From positions 1 through 62,943 of the forward strand of contig BBZN01000024.1 of NCBI GenBank assembly GCA_001304855.1: DNA of 62,943 nt, given 5' to 3'. This DNA is from Clostridia bacterium UC5.1-1D2. Its GTDB lineage: Bacteria > Bacillota > Clostridia > Lachnospirales > Lachnospiraceae. Positions 40,422 to 49,951 of the stretch are shown here, one piece after another. A program made the position numbers and the translations under genes. Every line of letters starts with the position of its first letter. The first letter of the stretch is position 1. The notes beneath the pieces were generated by a model. That model ran no database searches. It saw nothing but the letters and a program-made list of their open reading frames with translations, and was not told the DNA's origin.

Positions 40422-41585
40422 ATGAACATAACTTCAGAACAAAATCTCCGCTTGGGAGTAAACATAAAAAAGAAACTGAGGGATTTCAGCCTGGACATAG
40501 AGTTTGAGACGGGAAGAGGCTGCCTGGGTATTCTGGGGCCTTCCGGCTGCGGCAAAAGCATGACGCTCAAGTCGGTGGCGGGAATTATAACTCCGGACAA
40601 GGGGCGTATTGCATTGTCCTTCTCCCGGGGTGAGGCGGCGGGGGGACGGATCCTGTACGACTCTGCCCTGAAAATCAATGAGAGGCCCCAGCTGCGGAGA
40701 GTGGGTTATCTGTTCCAGAACTACGCCCTGTTTCCCAATATGACTGTGGAACAGAATATTGCTTCCGGCCTGGGAGCGGCGGGCTGCCGGGCCAGAGGAA
40801 CAGCCGGAAAGGGAAAATTCCTGTCTTCAGAAGCCCGGATTCAGAAGGTTAAGGAGATGATTTCCAGGTTCCGGCTGGAGGGTCTGGAAAAACGGTATCC
40901 CGCCCAGCTGTCAGGGGGGCAGCAGCAGAGGGTGGCCCTGGCAAGGATACTGGCCTATGAGCCGGAGGTCCTTTTGCTGGATGAGCCTTTTTCGGCTATG
41001 GACGCTTACCTGAGGGAAGGGCTGCGGCTGGAGCTTTCCCGTGTGATCCGGGATTACAGAGGGGTGACGGTATTGGTAACCCACGACAGGGACGAGGCCT
41101 ACCAGCTTTGCGACACCCTTCTCCTTATGGATAAGGGCAGGGCGCTGGCGGGAGGACGGACCAGGGAAATATTCCAGAATCCGGTTACCTACCAGGCCGC
41201 CCGCCTTACCGGGTGCAAAAATATATCCCGGATTCAGCGTCTGGGACCGCGCCGGGTCAGGGCCCTGGACTGGGGCGGACTGGAGCTGGTTACAAAAGAG
41301 GATGTGGGAGATGAGATTACCGCAGTGGGAATCCGGGCCCACGACTTTGAACCCTTGTCCCAGGAGGAGGCGGCAGGCCTGGAGGGAAAGCAGGGAGCAA
41401 ACCTGATAGAAGTAACCAACCCCTCCATTTCCGAAATGCCTTTTGAGTGGTATATTACTCTGGAAAATGGCCTGTGGTGGAAAAAGGAAAAGGATATCCA
41501 CACCCACGAGGTTATGGGGCTGGCGCCCAAATGGCTCAGGGTGGAGCCCTGGGCGATCCTGCTTTTGAAGGGAGAAATGGAATGA
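40422..41585 (+). CDS. modC: Molybdate ABC transporter ATPase
   Basis: 387 aa, intact. Walker A GPSGCGKSM (Met in place of the usual T/S after GKS), Q-loop FQNYALFP, signature LSGGQQQRVALAR, Walker B LLLDEPFSAMD and H-loop LVTHDRDEA. The C-terminal third is a divergent regulatory domain without an obvious MOP motif. It lies 18 bp after modB. Confidence 0.94.
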   Translation: MNITSEQNLRLGVNIKKKLRDFSLDIEFETGRGCLGILGPSGCGKSMTLKSVAGIITPDKGRIALSFSRGEAAGGRILYDSALKINERPQLRRVGYLFQNYALFPNMTVEQNIASGLGAAGCRARGTAGKGKFLSSEARIQKVKEMISRFRLEGLEKRYPAQLSGGQQQRVALARILAYEPEVLLLDEPFSAMDAYLREGLRLELSRVIRDYRGVTVLVTHDRDEAYQLCDTLLLMDKGRALAGGRTREIFQNPVTYQAARLTGCKNISRIQRLGPRRVRALDWGGLELVTKEDVGDEITAVGIRAHDFEPLSQEEAAGLEGKQGANLIEVTNPSISEMPFEWYITLENGLWWKKEKDIHTHEVMGLAPKWLRVEPWAILLLKGEME

Positions 41586-41598
41586 GAGAGGAAAGCTT

Positions 41599-42552
41599 AT
41601 GAGAACAGGCGCAGTGATCATAGCGGCAGGGCATAAAAGCTCCGTCAGCCCGTTCCAGCCCATGCTTCCCATAGGGGACAGCACCGTCATCCGGCGGATT
41701 ATCATTACCTTAAAAAGGGCGGGGGCGGATCCTGTGGTGGTGGTTACCGGAGCCCGGGGAGATGAGGTTGAGAAACATATTGCCGGCCTCGGGGTTATCT
41801 GCCTGCGGAATAAAGAGTATGAACATGTGCAGATGTATGACAGTATATGCAAGGGCTTAAACTATATAGAAGATTTGTGCGACCGGGTGTTTATACTTCC
41901 GGCTAAATTTCCTATGTTTCTCCCTGTAACCATTGAGCGTATGATGGGAAGCGGCAGGGAGATCGTCTGCCCGGTATTTGAAGGCAGGCGGGGGCATCCG
42001 GTGCTGGTGGCAGGCAGCGTCATACCTTTCCTGCTGGACTACAAAGGAGAGCGGGGCCTGAGAGGGGCCGTCAGGCAGCTGGAAAAAAGGGTTTCCGCAG
42101 AGGAGATATTGGTGGAGGACCAGGGGATTATTCTGTCTGTGGAGACGGACGAGGATTTGGAATATGGGGAATTGCCTTTTAAACGGCTGGATATCTATCC
42201 CCAGGTCCAGCTGACGCTGGAGCGGGATTCGGGATTCTTCGGGCCCTCTGTGGCGCAGTTTCTGACGTTAATTGACCATACAGGCTCCATGCAGACTGCC
42301 TGCAGGCAGATGCATATGTCCTACACTAAGGGGTGGAAAACCTTAAAGGAGGCGGAGCGTGAACTGGGCTACCCTCTTTTGGTCACCCGGTCGGGGGGCG
42401 CAGAGGGAGGCTTCTCCCAACTGACGCCTAAGGCCAGGGAGTTTTTAAGGGCGTATCTTACAATGGAGAAAGAGCTTAAGGAACGGGCCAGGGAGCTTTA
42501 TAACAAATACTTTAAGGGAGAGAAGGAGGGGGAGCATGAAACAATTATTTGA
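41599..42552 (+). CDS. Fusion: MobA/MocA-like nucleotidyltransferase domain plus ModE DNA-binding domain
   Basis: 317 aa, intact. Residues 1-195 are a NTP-transferase fold (GAVIIAAGHKSSVSPFQPML, VVVVTGARGDEVEKHI, CPVFEGRRGHPVLV). The catalytic signature is altered: MocA has an Arg and Lys in AAGxSxRxGxxK, whereas here the Arg position is Ser/Val and the Lys is Gln. Residues 200-317 are a ModE winged helix (FLTLIDHTGSMQTACRQMHM, SYTKGWKTLKEAERELGYPL). An inactive enzyme domain sensing nucleotide or cofactor joined to a molybdate-type repressor is a reasonable reading. It overlaps xdhC by 17 bp. Confidence 0.85.
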   Translation: MRTGAVIIAAGHKSSVSPFQPMLPIGDSTVIRRIIITLKRAGADPVVVVTGARGDEVEKHIAGLGVICLRNKEYEHVQMYDSICKGLNYIEDLCDRVFILPAKFPMFLPVTIERMMGSGREIVCPVFEGRRGHPVLVAGSVIPFLLDYKGERGLRGAVRQLEKRVSAEEILVEDQGIILSVETDEDLEYGELPFKRLDIYPQVQLTLERDSGFFGPSVAQFLTLIDHTGSMQTACRQMHMSYTKGWKTLKEAERELGYPLLVTRSGGAEGGFSQLTPKAREFLRAYLTMEKELKERARELYNKYFKGEKEGEHETII

Positions 42553-43576
42553 AATACTGGCGTCCTTGATGGAACATCAGGAAGAGTGTGTCCTGGTAAC
42601 GATTATAGCAAGTTCCGGTTCAACTCCCAGAGGAGCCGGGTCGCGGATGCTGGTTAAAAAGGACGGGTTTACATGGGGAACCGTGGGAGGGGGAGCTGTG
42701 GAGCATCACGCCCTTTTGACGGCCCTTGAGGCTCTGAAGCATAAGACCTCACATACCAGAGGCTTTACCCTCACCAGAAACCAGGTGGCGGATATAGGGA
42801 TGGTCTGCGGAGGGGATGTGGTGATTTATTTCCAGTATGTCAGCCCTGAAAACCAGCAGTTCAGGCAATTCTGCATAAAGGCGGCCGAAATGCTGGAAAG
42901 GGACGAGGACAGCTGGCTTCTTCTGGATATCACAGATGAGACTTGCTGGAGAATGGGGCTCTACAGCCGGACAACGGGTTTTTTGTCCGGGGACGGGGAG
43001 GCCGGCTTTGAACAGGTTCCGGCAGGGAACGAACTGTTTACCGGAAAGGCCCTTCAGAGAGAGGCGGGGGGCCGGAAATTTTATATTGAACCCCTGGTCC
43101 GGGCCGGAACGGTCTATGTATTCGGAGGCGGCCATGTGGCCCAGGAACTGGTTCCTCTGCTGGCTCATGTGGGCTTCCGGTGCGTGGTCATAGACGACAG
43201 GGAGGAATTTGCCAACAGCAGGGTATTCCCCCAGGCGGCTGAGACTATCGTGGGGGACCTGGAGCGGATTGGGGATTATATACAGCTGCGGGACTGCGAC
43301 TATGTCTGCATCATGACCAGAGGGCATCAGTTTGACTATTATGTTCAAAAGCAGGCACTGTCTATGAAGCCTTGCTATATCGGTATTATGGGCAGCAGGA
43401 ACAAGATACGGGTAGTGACGGAAAAGCTTATGGCCGACGGATTTTCCAGGGAGGAAATAGAGGCCTGCCATATGCCTATCGGAACCAGGATTTATGCGGA
43501 GACCCCTGCTGAAATTGCGGTCAGCATAGCAGGCGAGCTGATTGGGGTCAGGGCAAAACGCATGGACGCAACATAA
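42536..43576 (+). CDS. xdhC: XdhC-family maturation factor
   Basis: 346 aa, intact. XdhC/CoxI proteins bind Moco and help insert its terminal sulfur (here perhaps selenium) before loading into xanthine dehydrogenase-type enzymes. N-terminal: IASSGSTPRGAGSRMLV, GTVGGGAVEHHAL and GMVCGGDVVIYF with the conserved Cys. C-terminal Rossmann domain: VYVFGGGHVAQELVPLLAHVGF, TRGHQFD and YIGIMGSRNK. Confidence 0.92.
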   Translation: MKQLFEILASLMEHQEECVLVTIIASSGSTPRGAGSRMLVKKDGFTWGTVGGGAVEHHALLTALEALKHKTSHTRGFTLTRNQVADIGMVCGGDVVIYFQYVSPENQQFRQFCIKAAEMLERDEDSWLLLDITDETCWRMGLYSRTTGFLSGDGEAGFEQVPAGNELFTGKALQREAGGRKFYIEPLVRAGTVYVFGGGHVAQELVPLLAHVGFRCVVIDDREEFANSRVFPQAAETIVGDLERIGDYIQLRDCDYVCIMTRGHQFDYYVQKQALSMKPCYIGIMGSRNKIRVVTEKLMADGFSREEIEACHMPIGTRIYAETPAEIAVSIAGELIGVRAKRMDAT

Positions 43577-43633
43577 AATTCAATCGAAATGATCTTTGAC
43601 GCTCTTTCCTTAAATCCCAATTTATGATAAAAT

Positions 43634-43693
43634 TGTAACTGTTCAGTGCGGCGCATCGGGTGTCTGTTTTTCTCGCCGTCCTGAACTGTTACA
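43634..43693. repeat. 60-bp palindromic intergenic element
   Basis: TGTAACTGTTCAG (43634-43646) is repeated in perfect inversion as CTGAACTGTTACA (43681-43693), with inner GGCG/CGCC. Looks like a REP-type element in the 314-bp gap between xdhC and yqeC. Confidence 0.65.
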
Positions 43694-43823
43694 TAAAATT
43701 ACACAAGTGAATCCTGCTGAGGCGGGGGCCGCCGGGCGGCAGAGGCAAGCCGGGGGACCCTGCAGGCGCCTCCCTGCTCCGCCAAAACCGCCGGAAAGAG
43801 AAAAAGGGGCGGTCCTTCCCCGG

Positions 43824-43849
43824 CACAAAGAGATTTCCGGCGTACAGCA
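43824..43849. repeat. Partial terminal copy of the 36398/51345 repeat
   Basis: GGCACAAAGAGATTTCCGGCG and the next four bases (TACA) match, nearly base for base, the reverse complement of the left end of repeat copy 2. The rest of the element is absent, so it is a relic or a chance end. Confidence 0.45.
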
Positions 43850-43890
43850 GAGAAAAAGAGGCGGAGGCGAATGCAGCAGCGGAGGGAGTT

Positions 43891-44738
43891 ATGAACGTTT
43901 ACTATAAAGAAACACAGGCTGGACAGAACAGCGGCGTCTGTGGGGACGGGGTCTGGGCAAGGGCAGAAGGGCAGGGGACAGATCGCGGCCTCCCTGTATC
44001 TGGAGCCAAGCCTCCCCTGGTTGCTGCTTTCGCCGGAGCCGGAGGAAAAACCTCCCTCATCCGGCAGCTGGCGGCGGAAGGACGGGAACGGGGGCTTAAG
44101 GTTCTCGTGACTACGACCACCCATATGTTCGCTCCACGGCGGTTTGGGGTATTTTCTAAAAATGTCCGGGATGTGGAGGAGATGCTTGACCGCTGGGGAA
44201 TCGCCGTAGCAGGAGAACCGGAGGGAAGGGAAAAGATCCGTTTTCCCGGTCTGGAGTTTTACGAGAAAATCTGCCCTGCCGCTGACCTGGTCCTGGTGGA
44301 GGCGGACGGCTCTAAAAGGCTGCCCCTCAAGGTTCCGGTCCGGGAGAGCCTGTAATTCCATGGAATGCCAATCTGGTTCTGTGCGTCTTTGGCCTTTCCG
44401 CCCTGGGGCAGCCGGGAGAACAGGCCGCATTCCGTCTGGAACAGGTCATGGGGCTTTTGGAAAGGCACAGTGACGAGGCTTTTAAACCCGGGGAATACAG
44501 AGAGGCCAAAAAGGGGCTGTGGACAGTAACGCCCGGGATTTTTGGAACGTTGATGCGCTATGGGTATCTGGAGCCTCTCAGGGAGGAATATCCGGGGCTG
44601 ACGGTGCGCCCTGTCTTTAATCAGGCGGATACGCCCCGGCTGGCCTCCCTCGGAAGGGCTGTTCTGGAGGCCATGGGGGAGGGGGATGGCCTGGTCGCAG
44701 GACAGACGAATACAGGGGAAGGAATGGCGTTATTTTGA
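43891..44738 (+). CDS. yqeC: YqeC, selenium-dependent hydroxylase accessory protein
   Basis: About 282 aa. P-loop-like AAFAGAGGKTSLIRQLAAEGRERG, then VLVTTTTHMFAP, VLVEADGSKRLPLKVP and FNQADTP. YqeC is a marker of selenium-dependent molybdenum hydroxylases with unknown biochemistry, probably an ATP/GTP-dependent step. One frameshift near 44352 (VPVRE to PGEPVIPWNANLVLCVFG). Confidence 0.9.
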
Positions 44739-45331
44739 TGGTTAAGACAGCCTTTATTTACATGGCCTCCGGTTTTGGAAGCCGGTTTGGATCCAATAAA
44801 CTTATGGCCTCCTTTAAGGGGAAGCCCCTCTACCGCTATGGACTGGAATGCCTGCTGGAGGCGGCCCGGATGCTGCAGCAGAAAGAGGGCCTTCCGGTTC
44901 AGGTGATTGTGGTAAGCCAGTACCGGGAAATTCTGGAGGATGGGGCGGCCAGGGGAGCAGATACGGTTTACAACGGACAGAGCCAGGAAGGGATTGCCGC
45001 CTCGCTGCGTCTGGGCGTTCAGGCAGCTTTGGAGGATACGGGACTGTATCTGTTCTCAGTGGCGGACCAGCCGTATATGAGGCCGGAAACCCTTGTGAAG
45101 CTGGTGGGGGAATGCCTTCACAGCGGCAGGGGAATCGGATGCGTGGGCAGCTGCGGGAAGCGGGGAAACCCGGCGGTGTTTTGCTCATGGTACAGGGAAG
45201 AGCTCCTGTCGCTGAAAGGGGACCGGGGCGGAAGCGTGATTATGAAAAAACATCCCGGGGATCTGCTGACCCTGGAGGTATCAGGGGATGAACTGAGGGA
45301 TATCGACGTGCGGGGGGATTTGAATGAGTGA
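44738..45331 (+). CDS. mocA: Molybdenum cofactor cytidylyltransferase
   Basis: 197 aa, intact. Adds CMP to Moco to give the dinucleotide form used by xanthine dehydrogenase-type enzymes. Signature with intact Arg and Lys: ASGFGSRFGSNKLMASFKGKPL; also FSVADQPYMRPETL and GKRGNPAVFCSWYREELLSLKGDRG, typical of MocA/YgfJ. The ATG overlaps the yqeC stop (TGATG), so coupled translation is likely. Confidence 0.93.
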   Translation: MVKTAFIYMASGFGSRFGSNKLMASFKGKPLYRYGLECLLEAARMLQQKEGLPVQVIVVSQYREILEDGAARGADTVYNGQSQEGIAASLRLGVQAALEDTGLYLFSVADQPYMRPETLVKLVGECLHSGRGIGCVGSCGKRGNPAVFCSWYREELLSLKGDRGGSVIMKKHPGDLLTLEVSGDELRDIDVRGDLNE

Positions 45332-46735
45332 GGACGGCAAAAGGGGGGCTGAGAAAGCAGGCTCCGGTAAAAAGCAGGAGAACGATTTTTCCAAGGGCAG
45401 TATTATAAAGAATATTCTGCAGCTGGCTCTTCCCATGACCCTGGCCCAGCTGATTAATGTTCTCTACAATATCGTAGACCGGATTTACATCGGCATGATT
45501 CCGGAAAATGCAACGCTGTCCCTTACCGGGCTGGGGCTGTGTCTTCCCATTATCTCCATTGTCATCGCCTTTGCCAATCTTTTTGGCATGGGAGGAGCGC
45601 CTTTATGTTCCATTGAGCGTGGGCGGGGGAATGTGGAGGAGGCCGAGTCCATTATGGGCAACTCCTTTGTGATGCTGGTGGGCGTAGGGGTCTTGCTTAC
45701 AGTGCTGGGGCTTATATTTAAGCGTCCCATGCTCTATCTGTTTGGAGCCAGCGACGCCACTATAAATTATGCAGACGCTTATATAACCATCTACCTTCTG
45801 GGAATATTTTTGTTATGACGGGACTGGGAATGAACAGCTTTATCAATTCCCAGGGCTTTGGAACCGTAGGGATGACCACTGTGCTTTTGGGGCTGTCGCC
45901 AATATTATTCTGGATCCTATTTTTATCTTTGCATTTCATATGGGCGTCAGGGGAGCTGCGCTGGCTACCATCTTGTCGCAGCTGCTGTCCGCCCTGTGGA
46001 TCCTGTCGTTTCTGACAGGGAAGCGGGCCATATTAAAACTGAAACCCGGCTCCATGAAGCTGGACGGAAAACGGATCCTGCGGATTACCGGCCTGGGAAT
46101 GTCTGGTTTTACCATGGCCATCACCAACAGTTCGGTGCAGATCATGTACAACGCCATGCTCCAGAAATTCGGAGGGGATCTGTATGTGGGCGTCATGACG
46201 GTTATCAATTCGGTCAGGGAAGTGATTTCCATGCCTGTCAACGGCCTTACAAACAGCGCCCAGCCTGTGATGGGATACAATTACGGAGCCGGGGAGTACG
46301 GCCGTGTGAGAAAAGCCATTGTGTTTATGTCCTTTGTCTGTATCCTGTATACATTAGGCGCATGGGGCATTGTCCATGAATTTCCGGAATTTTTCATCCG
46401 CATTTTTAACCGGGAGGGGGAATTGGTTGAGGCGGGAATTCCTGCTATGCGGGTGTATTTTTTTGGATTCTTTTATGATGTCCCTGCAATTTGCCGGGCA
46501 GTCGGTATTCATAGGGCTGGGAAAATCGAAGAATGCCGTATTTTTTTCGATTTTCCGGAAGGTTATTATTGTGATTCCCCTGATTTTTATACTGCCTTAC
46601 ATATTGGGAATGGGAACCACGGGAATACTGATGGCGGAACCTATCTCCAATTTTATTGGAGGAGCCGCCTGCTTTGGAACCATGCTTTTTACTGTATGGC
46701 CGGAACTGAAACGGCGTCAGAGTACCACAGAATAA
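45324..46735 (+). CDS. MATE-family efflux transporter
   Basis: About 470 aa, twelve-helix MATE/DinF fold: LALPMTLAQLINVLYNIVDRIYIG, FGMGGAPLCSIERGRGN and GAQPVMGYNYGAG-like NSAQPVMGYNYGAGEY. Substrate unknown. It overlaps mocA by 8 bp, so it is co-transcribed with the Moco genes and might export an end product or toxic by-product; this is inferred. Frameshifts near 45812, 45900 and 46467. Confidence 0.88.
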
Positions 46736-46757
46736 AACCGATCAAGGAGACAAACCA

Positions 46758-48376
46758 ATGAAAAACTATCTGTTAAGAGCAGCGGCGGCAATGGGAACGG
46801 CAGCGGTCCTGTTCACTACCGGATTTGCCCGGGCAGAGGATCACGCGTCGGGGGCGGCCGGATACCTGAAATCGGCCACCTACTATTCGGACGACTGGGT
46901 TATCAATTTCTGGAACAGCGAGAGTAAAAACATGGATACAGAGCTTGCGCAGATCAGGGAGGACGGTTTTAACAATATTATCCTCATAGTGCCTGGCGTG
47001 AATTCCAGCCGGGAATTTCCCCCTGTACATACAATAATTATGCGTGGGAGAAGCTGGACAGGGTGATGGAGGCTGCGGCAGCCCAGGATCTGAGCGTAAT
47101 GCTGCGGGTGGGCTATACCTGGGATTACGCAGGCAGGGACAGTGTGCTGGAACGCTACAAGAAGCTGATGTACGACGAGGCTGTGCGGAATGCATGGAAA
47201 GAGTATGTGGGCCGCCTGTACCAGCGGGCCTCTGCCCATGATAATTTCTGCGGAGGATTCCTTACATGGGAGGATTTCTGGAATTTTACGGACAGCAGCG
47301 CAGGTATCGGAAAAACTGCCGAGGGAAAGGCCCTGGCCCGGACTGCCGGATATACGGAGTATGCGGAGGCCAATTACTCCCTGGAAGAACTGACGGAAAT
47401 GTACGGCCACAGCATCCGTTCTTATGAGGAGCTTTATTTACCCGGCAAAAATTCCTATGCGCGAAAGGTTTTTTACGGTTTTTACGACCAGTTTTTAAAT
47501 GAAATACTGGCTGTGAGCCAGACTGTATTTCCGGGCCTGTCCATGGAGGTGCGGCTGGATGTGGATCCTGTGTATCACAGAGACGGTATTCAGGAGGGAT
47601 TTATGCACACCTCCACCTACCCATGTCAAAACGCAGAGTATGTCAGCGCCATGTACAGCGTACCCATGGGGTTTGTAAATGAAAATGAGCGGATCAGCGC
47701 GGAGGAAGCGCTGGAGAAGGCGCCTATTTTATTCAACCGTCTCAGGGTTTACAGCGGCGGCAAACCTGCATACATAGATCAGTTCCTTTTTACGGACAAT
47801 ACCATTGGCTACGAACACAACGCCCAGCTTCGGGATGACCAGAAAGGGCTGTACCTGGAAGGAATTGCCCCTATTTTAAAAAATATGACTATGGGTTACG
47901 GCATCTGGACCTACCGGGACTATGGCGATAATAAATTGTTCAATTCCCAGTTCGGGCTTGGGGCAGAAGGCTGGAGGCTTTCGGGAGGCAGTTCCCTGGC
48001 GGAGTGGGAGGGCAGCAACGCGGTCCTTCTCCCCTCAGGAGGTTCCCTGTGGCAGGATATAGGCAACCGCATGACAGGAACGGTAGGTCAGGACACCTTT
48101 GTGCGGTTTAAGGCGGAATCGGAGGACAGCAGCCGGGTGACCGTCAAGGCGGGAAGCGATACCAGGACAGCAGAGATAAATGGAAGCCGCGCCGTGGAGC
48201 TTCAATTCAGTAACTGCAGCGCCGGCGACATCACTATCAGCGTCAGCAGCGGTTCGCCCGTTTACGTGGACGACATACAGGTTTACACCTTTGTGACCCA
48301 GGGGGAGCTTTATAATCTGGACGGAACGGAAGGCCCGTGTATTGATGCGCTTCGGCGTATGAATCAAAACTTGTAA
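46758..48376 (+). CDS. Secreted TIM-barrel-like protein with C-terminal beta domain
   Basis: About 539 aa. N-terminal signal peptide (AAAAMGTAAVLFTTGFARAED). The central region reads like a glycoside-hydrolase-type barrel: SDDWVINFWNSESKNMDTEL, LSVMLRVGYTWDYAGRDS, GGFLTWEDFW and YGIWTYRDYG. The C-terminal 130 residues (GAEGWRLSGGSSLAEWEGSN onward) resemble a carbohydrate-binding jelly roll. The family is not one I can name, and substrate and catalysis are unknown. One frameshift near 47024. It lies 22 bp after the MATE gene. Confidence 0.6.
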
Positions 48377-48403
48377 TCCGCACATACTATCCTTGTTAAT
48401 TCC

Positions 48404-48448
48404 CCGGGCAGCCTGAGACTGGGAAATCCGGTATCAACAGCTGCCCGG
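48404..48448 (+). other. Hairpin after the secreted protein gene
   Basis: CCGGGCAGC (48404-48412) pairs with GCTGCCCGG (48440-48448) around a 27-nt loop. No T-run, so it is probably a 3' stability element. Confidence 0.4.
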
Positions 48449-48518
48449 AGGCGGACGCCTGGATTGAGCCGGGGATGTCCGGCCGGCAATTTAAGACCAC
48501 AACAAGGAGGTAATGACC

Positions 48519-48832
48519 ATGACGAAGCTGGAATGTAGTGTAAAGACCTGTGTACACAACTCCGACAACTGTTGCTGCAAGGCTGCCATCGCAGTGGACG
48601 GCGCCAAGGCGAAGAACGTAGAGGACACCTGCTGTGCAAGTTTTGACGAGAACAAAGGCGGCGTTTCACCAACCTGTTCAAAACTCCCGAAACCAGGCTG
48701 GAAGTGGCCTGCGACGCTGTAAAATGTGTTTACAACGAGGAGCACCGGTGTGCGGCCGAGCATATCAGCATCGGCGGCGACGGGGCCTGTGACTGCGCTG
48801 AAACCAAGTGCGCCACCTTTAAGGCCAGATAG
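48519..48832 (+). CDS. Tandem DUF1540 Cys-rich protein
   Basis: About 104 aa, two DUF1540 units: CSVKTCVHNSDNCCCKAAI with DTCCASF, and CDAVKCVYNEEHRCAAEHI with TKCATF. These small Cys-rich domains probably bind metal; function unknown. ATG 48519 is preferred over 48513 because AAGGAGG lies 8 bp before it. One frameshift near 48665. A strong terminator follows. Confidence 0.82.
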
Positions 48833-48850
48833 GGCTGATTTTGTTTGGTG

Positions 48851-48900
48851 AAAAAGGACTCTGTTCCGGCAGCTTATGGAGCCGGAAAGAGTCCTTTTTT
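48851..48900 (+). terminator. Strong terminator after the DUF1540 gene
   Basis: AAAAGGACTCT-TTCCGGC pairs with GCCGGAA-GAGTCC and is followed by TTTTTT. Confidence 0.92.
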
Positions 48901-48930
48901 AAAGTCCCGGAGCATTTTTTAAGAAAACAG

Positions 48931-48959
48931 TTGACAAAAATCCACAGCTGTAGTAAAGT
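48931..48959 (+). promoter_or_regulatory. Promoter of infC-rpmI-rplT
   Basis: TTGACA (48931-48936), 17 bp, TAAAGT (48954-48959). Confidence 0.75.
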
Positions 48960-48964
48960 AATAT

Positions 48965-49192
48965 AGGTTGTAAAAACAACTGACAGGAAAGCAGGTATTC
49001 GCCTCACCCTGGCACGAGGAAGTGTCCCGTTCATAGATGAAATGATGTGCTGTGGTATTTTTATGAAAATGCTTCGGCAGATGATTTTATGTGTGTAAGA
49101 TGCGGATGGTTTGACTGTCCGCTTTATTTTTTGCCCTGTGCAGCGGGGCGGCTGATTCCTGAAAACATGATTTAATATGGAGGTGTACGACT
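48965..49192 (+). promoter_or_regulatory. infC operon leader with attenuator (L20-leader type)
   Basis: About 230 nt of untranslated leader between the promoter and infC. A late hairpin GCGGA (49102-49106)/TCCGC (49118-49122) is followed by TTTATTTTTT, an intrinsic terminator 60 nt before the start codon. In Firmicutes this operon is controlled by L20 binding to such a leader; I infer that here from position and terminator form. Confidence 0.65.
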
Positions 49193-49697
49193 ATTAGCGA
49201 ATTAATGATTAACGAACAAATCAGAGACAAAGAAGTACGACTGATTGGCGAAGACGGAGAGCAGCTGGGCATTGTGCCTTTAGCGGAAGCACTGAAGATG
49301 GCTCAGCAGGCTGAGCTGGACCTTGTGAAGATTGCGCCGACTGCAAAGCCGCCGGTATGTAAGATTATCGACTACGGAAAATACCGCTACGAATTGGCCC
49401 GCAAGGAAAAGGAGGCCAAAAAGAAGCAGAAGATAATCGATATAAAGGAAGTTCGTTTGTCCCCCAACATCGACACCAATGACCTGAATACAAAGGTGGG
49501 AGCCGCCAGAAAGTTTTTGGAAAAGGGCGACAAGGTTAAGGTAACCCTTCGCTTCAGAGGCCGGGAGATGGCTCATATGTTTAAATCCAAATACATTCTG
49601 GATGATTTCGCTGAGAGTCTTAAAGATATTGCAGTGATCGATAAGCCTCTAAGGTGGAAGGAAGAAGCATGGTAATGTTTTAACTGCAAAACGTTAA
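49193..49697 (+). CDS. infC: Translation initiation factor IF-3
   Basis: About 168 aa. The start is AUU at 49193: GGAGGTG sits 7 bp before it and the frame reads ISELMINEQIRDKEVRLI, as in other Firmicutes where the rare start allows self-regulation by IF-3. Core motifs: LDLVKIAPTAKPPVCKIIDYGKYRYE and EVRLSPNIDTNDLNTKV. The end is broken twice (near 49650 and 49678, T lost from TTTTT); restored, it reads KVEGRSMVMFLTAKR. An essential gene with two breaks argues for sequence error. Confidence 0.96.
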
Positions 49698-49726
49698 AAT
49701 AGAAAGTTTTAAAGGAGGAAATTATA

Positions 49727-49924
49727 ATGCCAAAGTTAAAAACCAGCAGAGCAGCAGCAAAGCGCTTTAAAAAGACAGGTACAGGTAAGTTAGTCCGCAA
49801 TAAAGCTTACAAGTCTCACATCTTAACTAAGAAGTCCACCAAGAGAAAGAGAAATCTTAGAAAAGATATCGTTACCGACGCTACCAACGCTAAAGTAATG
49901 AAGAAGATTTTACCATATCTGTAA
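49727..49924 (+). CDS. rpmI: Ribosomal protein L35
   Basis: 65 aa, intact: [20 protein letters not shown] through ILPYL. AAGGAGG precedes the ATG. Confidence 0.98.
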   Translation: MPKLKTSRAAAKRFKKTGTGKLVRNKAYKSHILTKKSTKRKRNLRKDIVTDATNAKVMKKILPYL

Positions 49925-49951
49925 GTTGAATTGTAGAAGGAGGAATTACCG

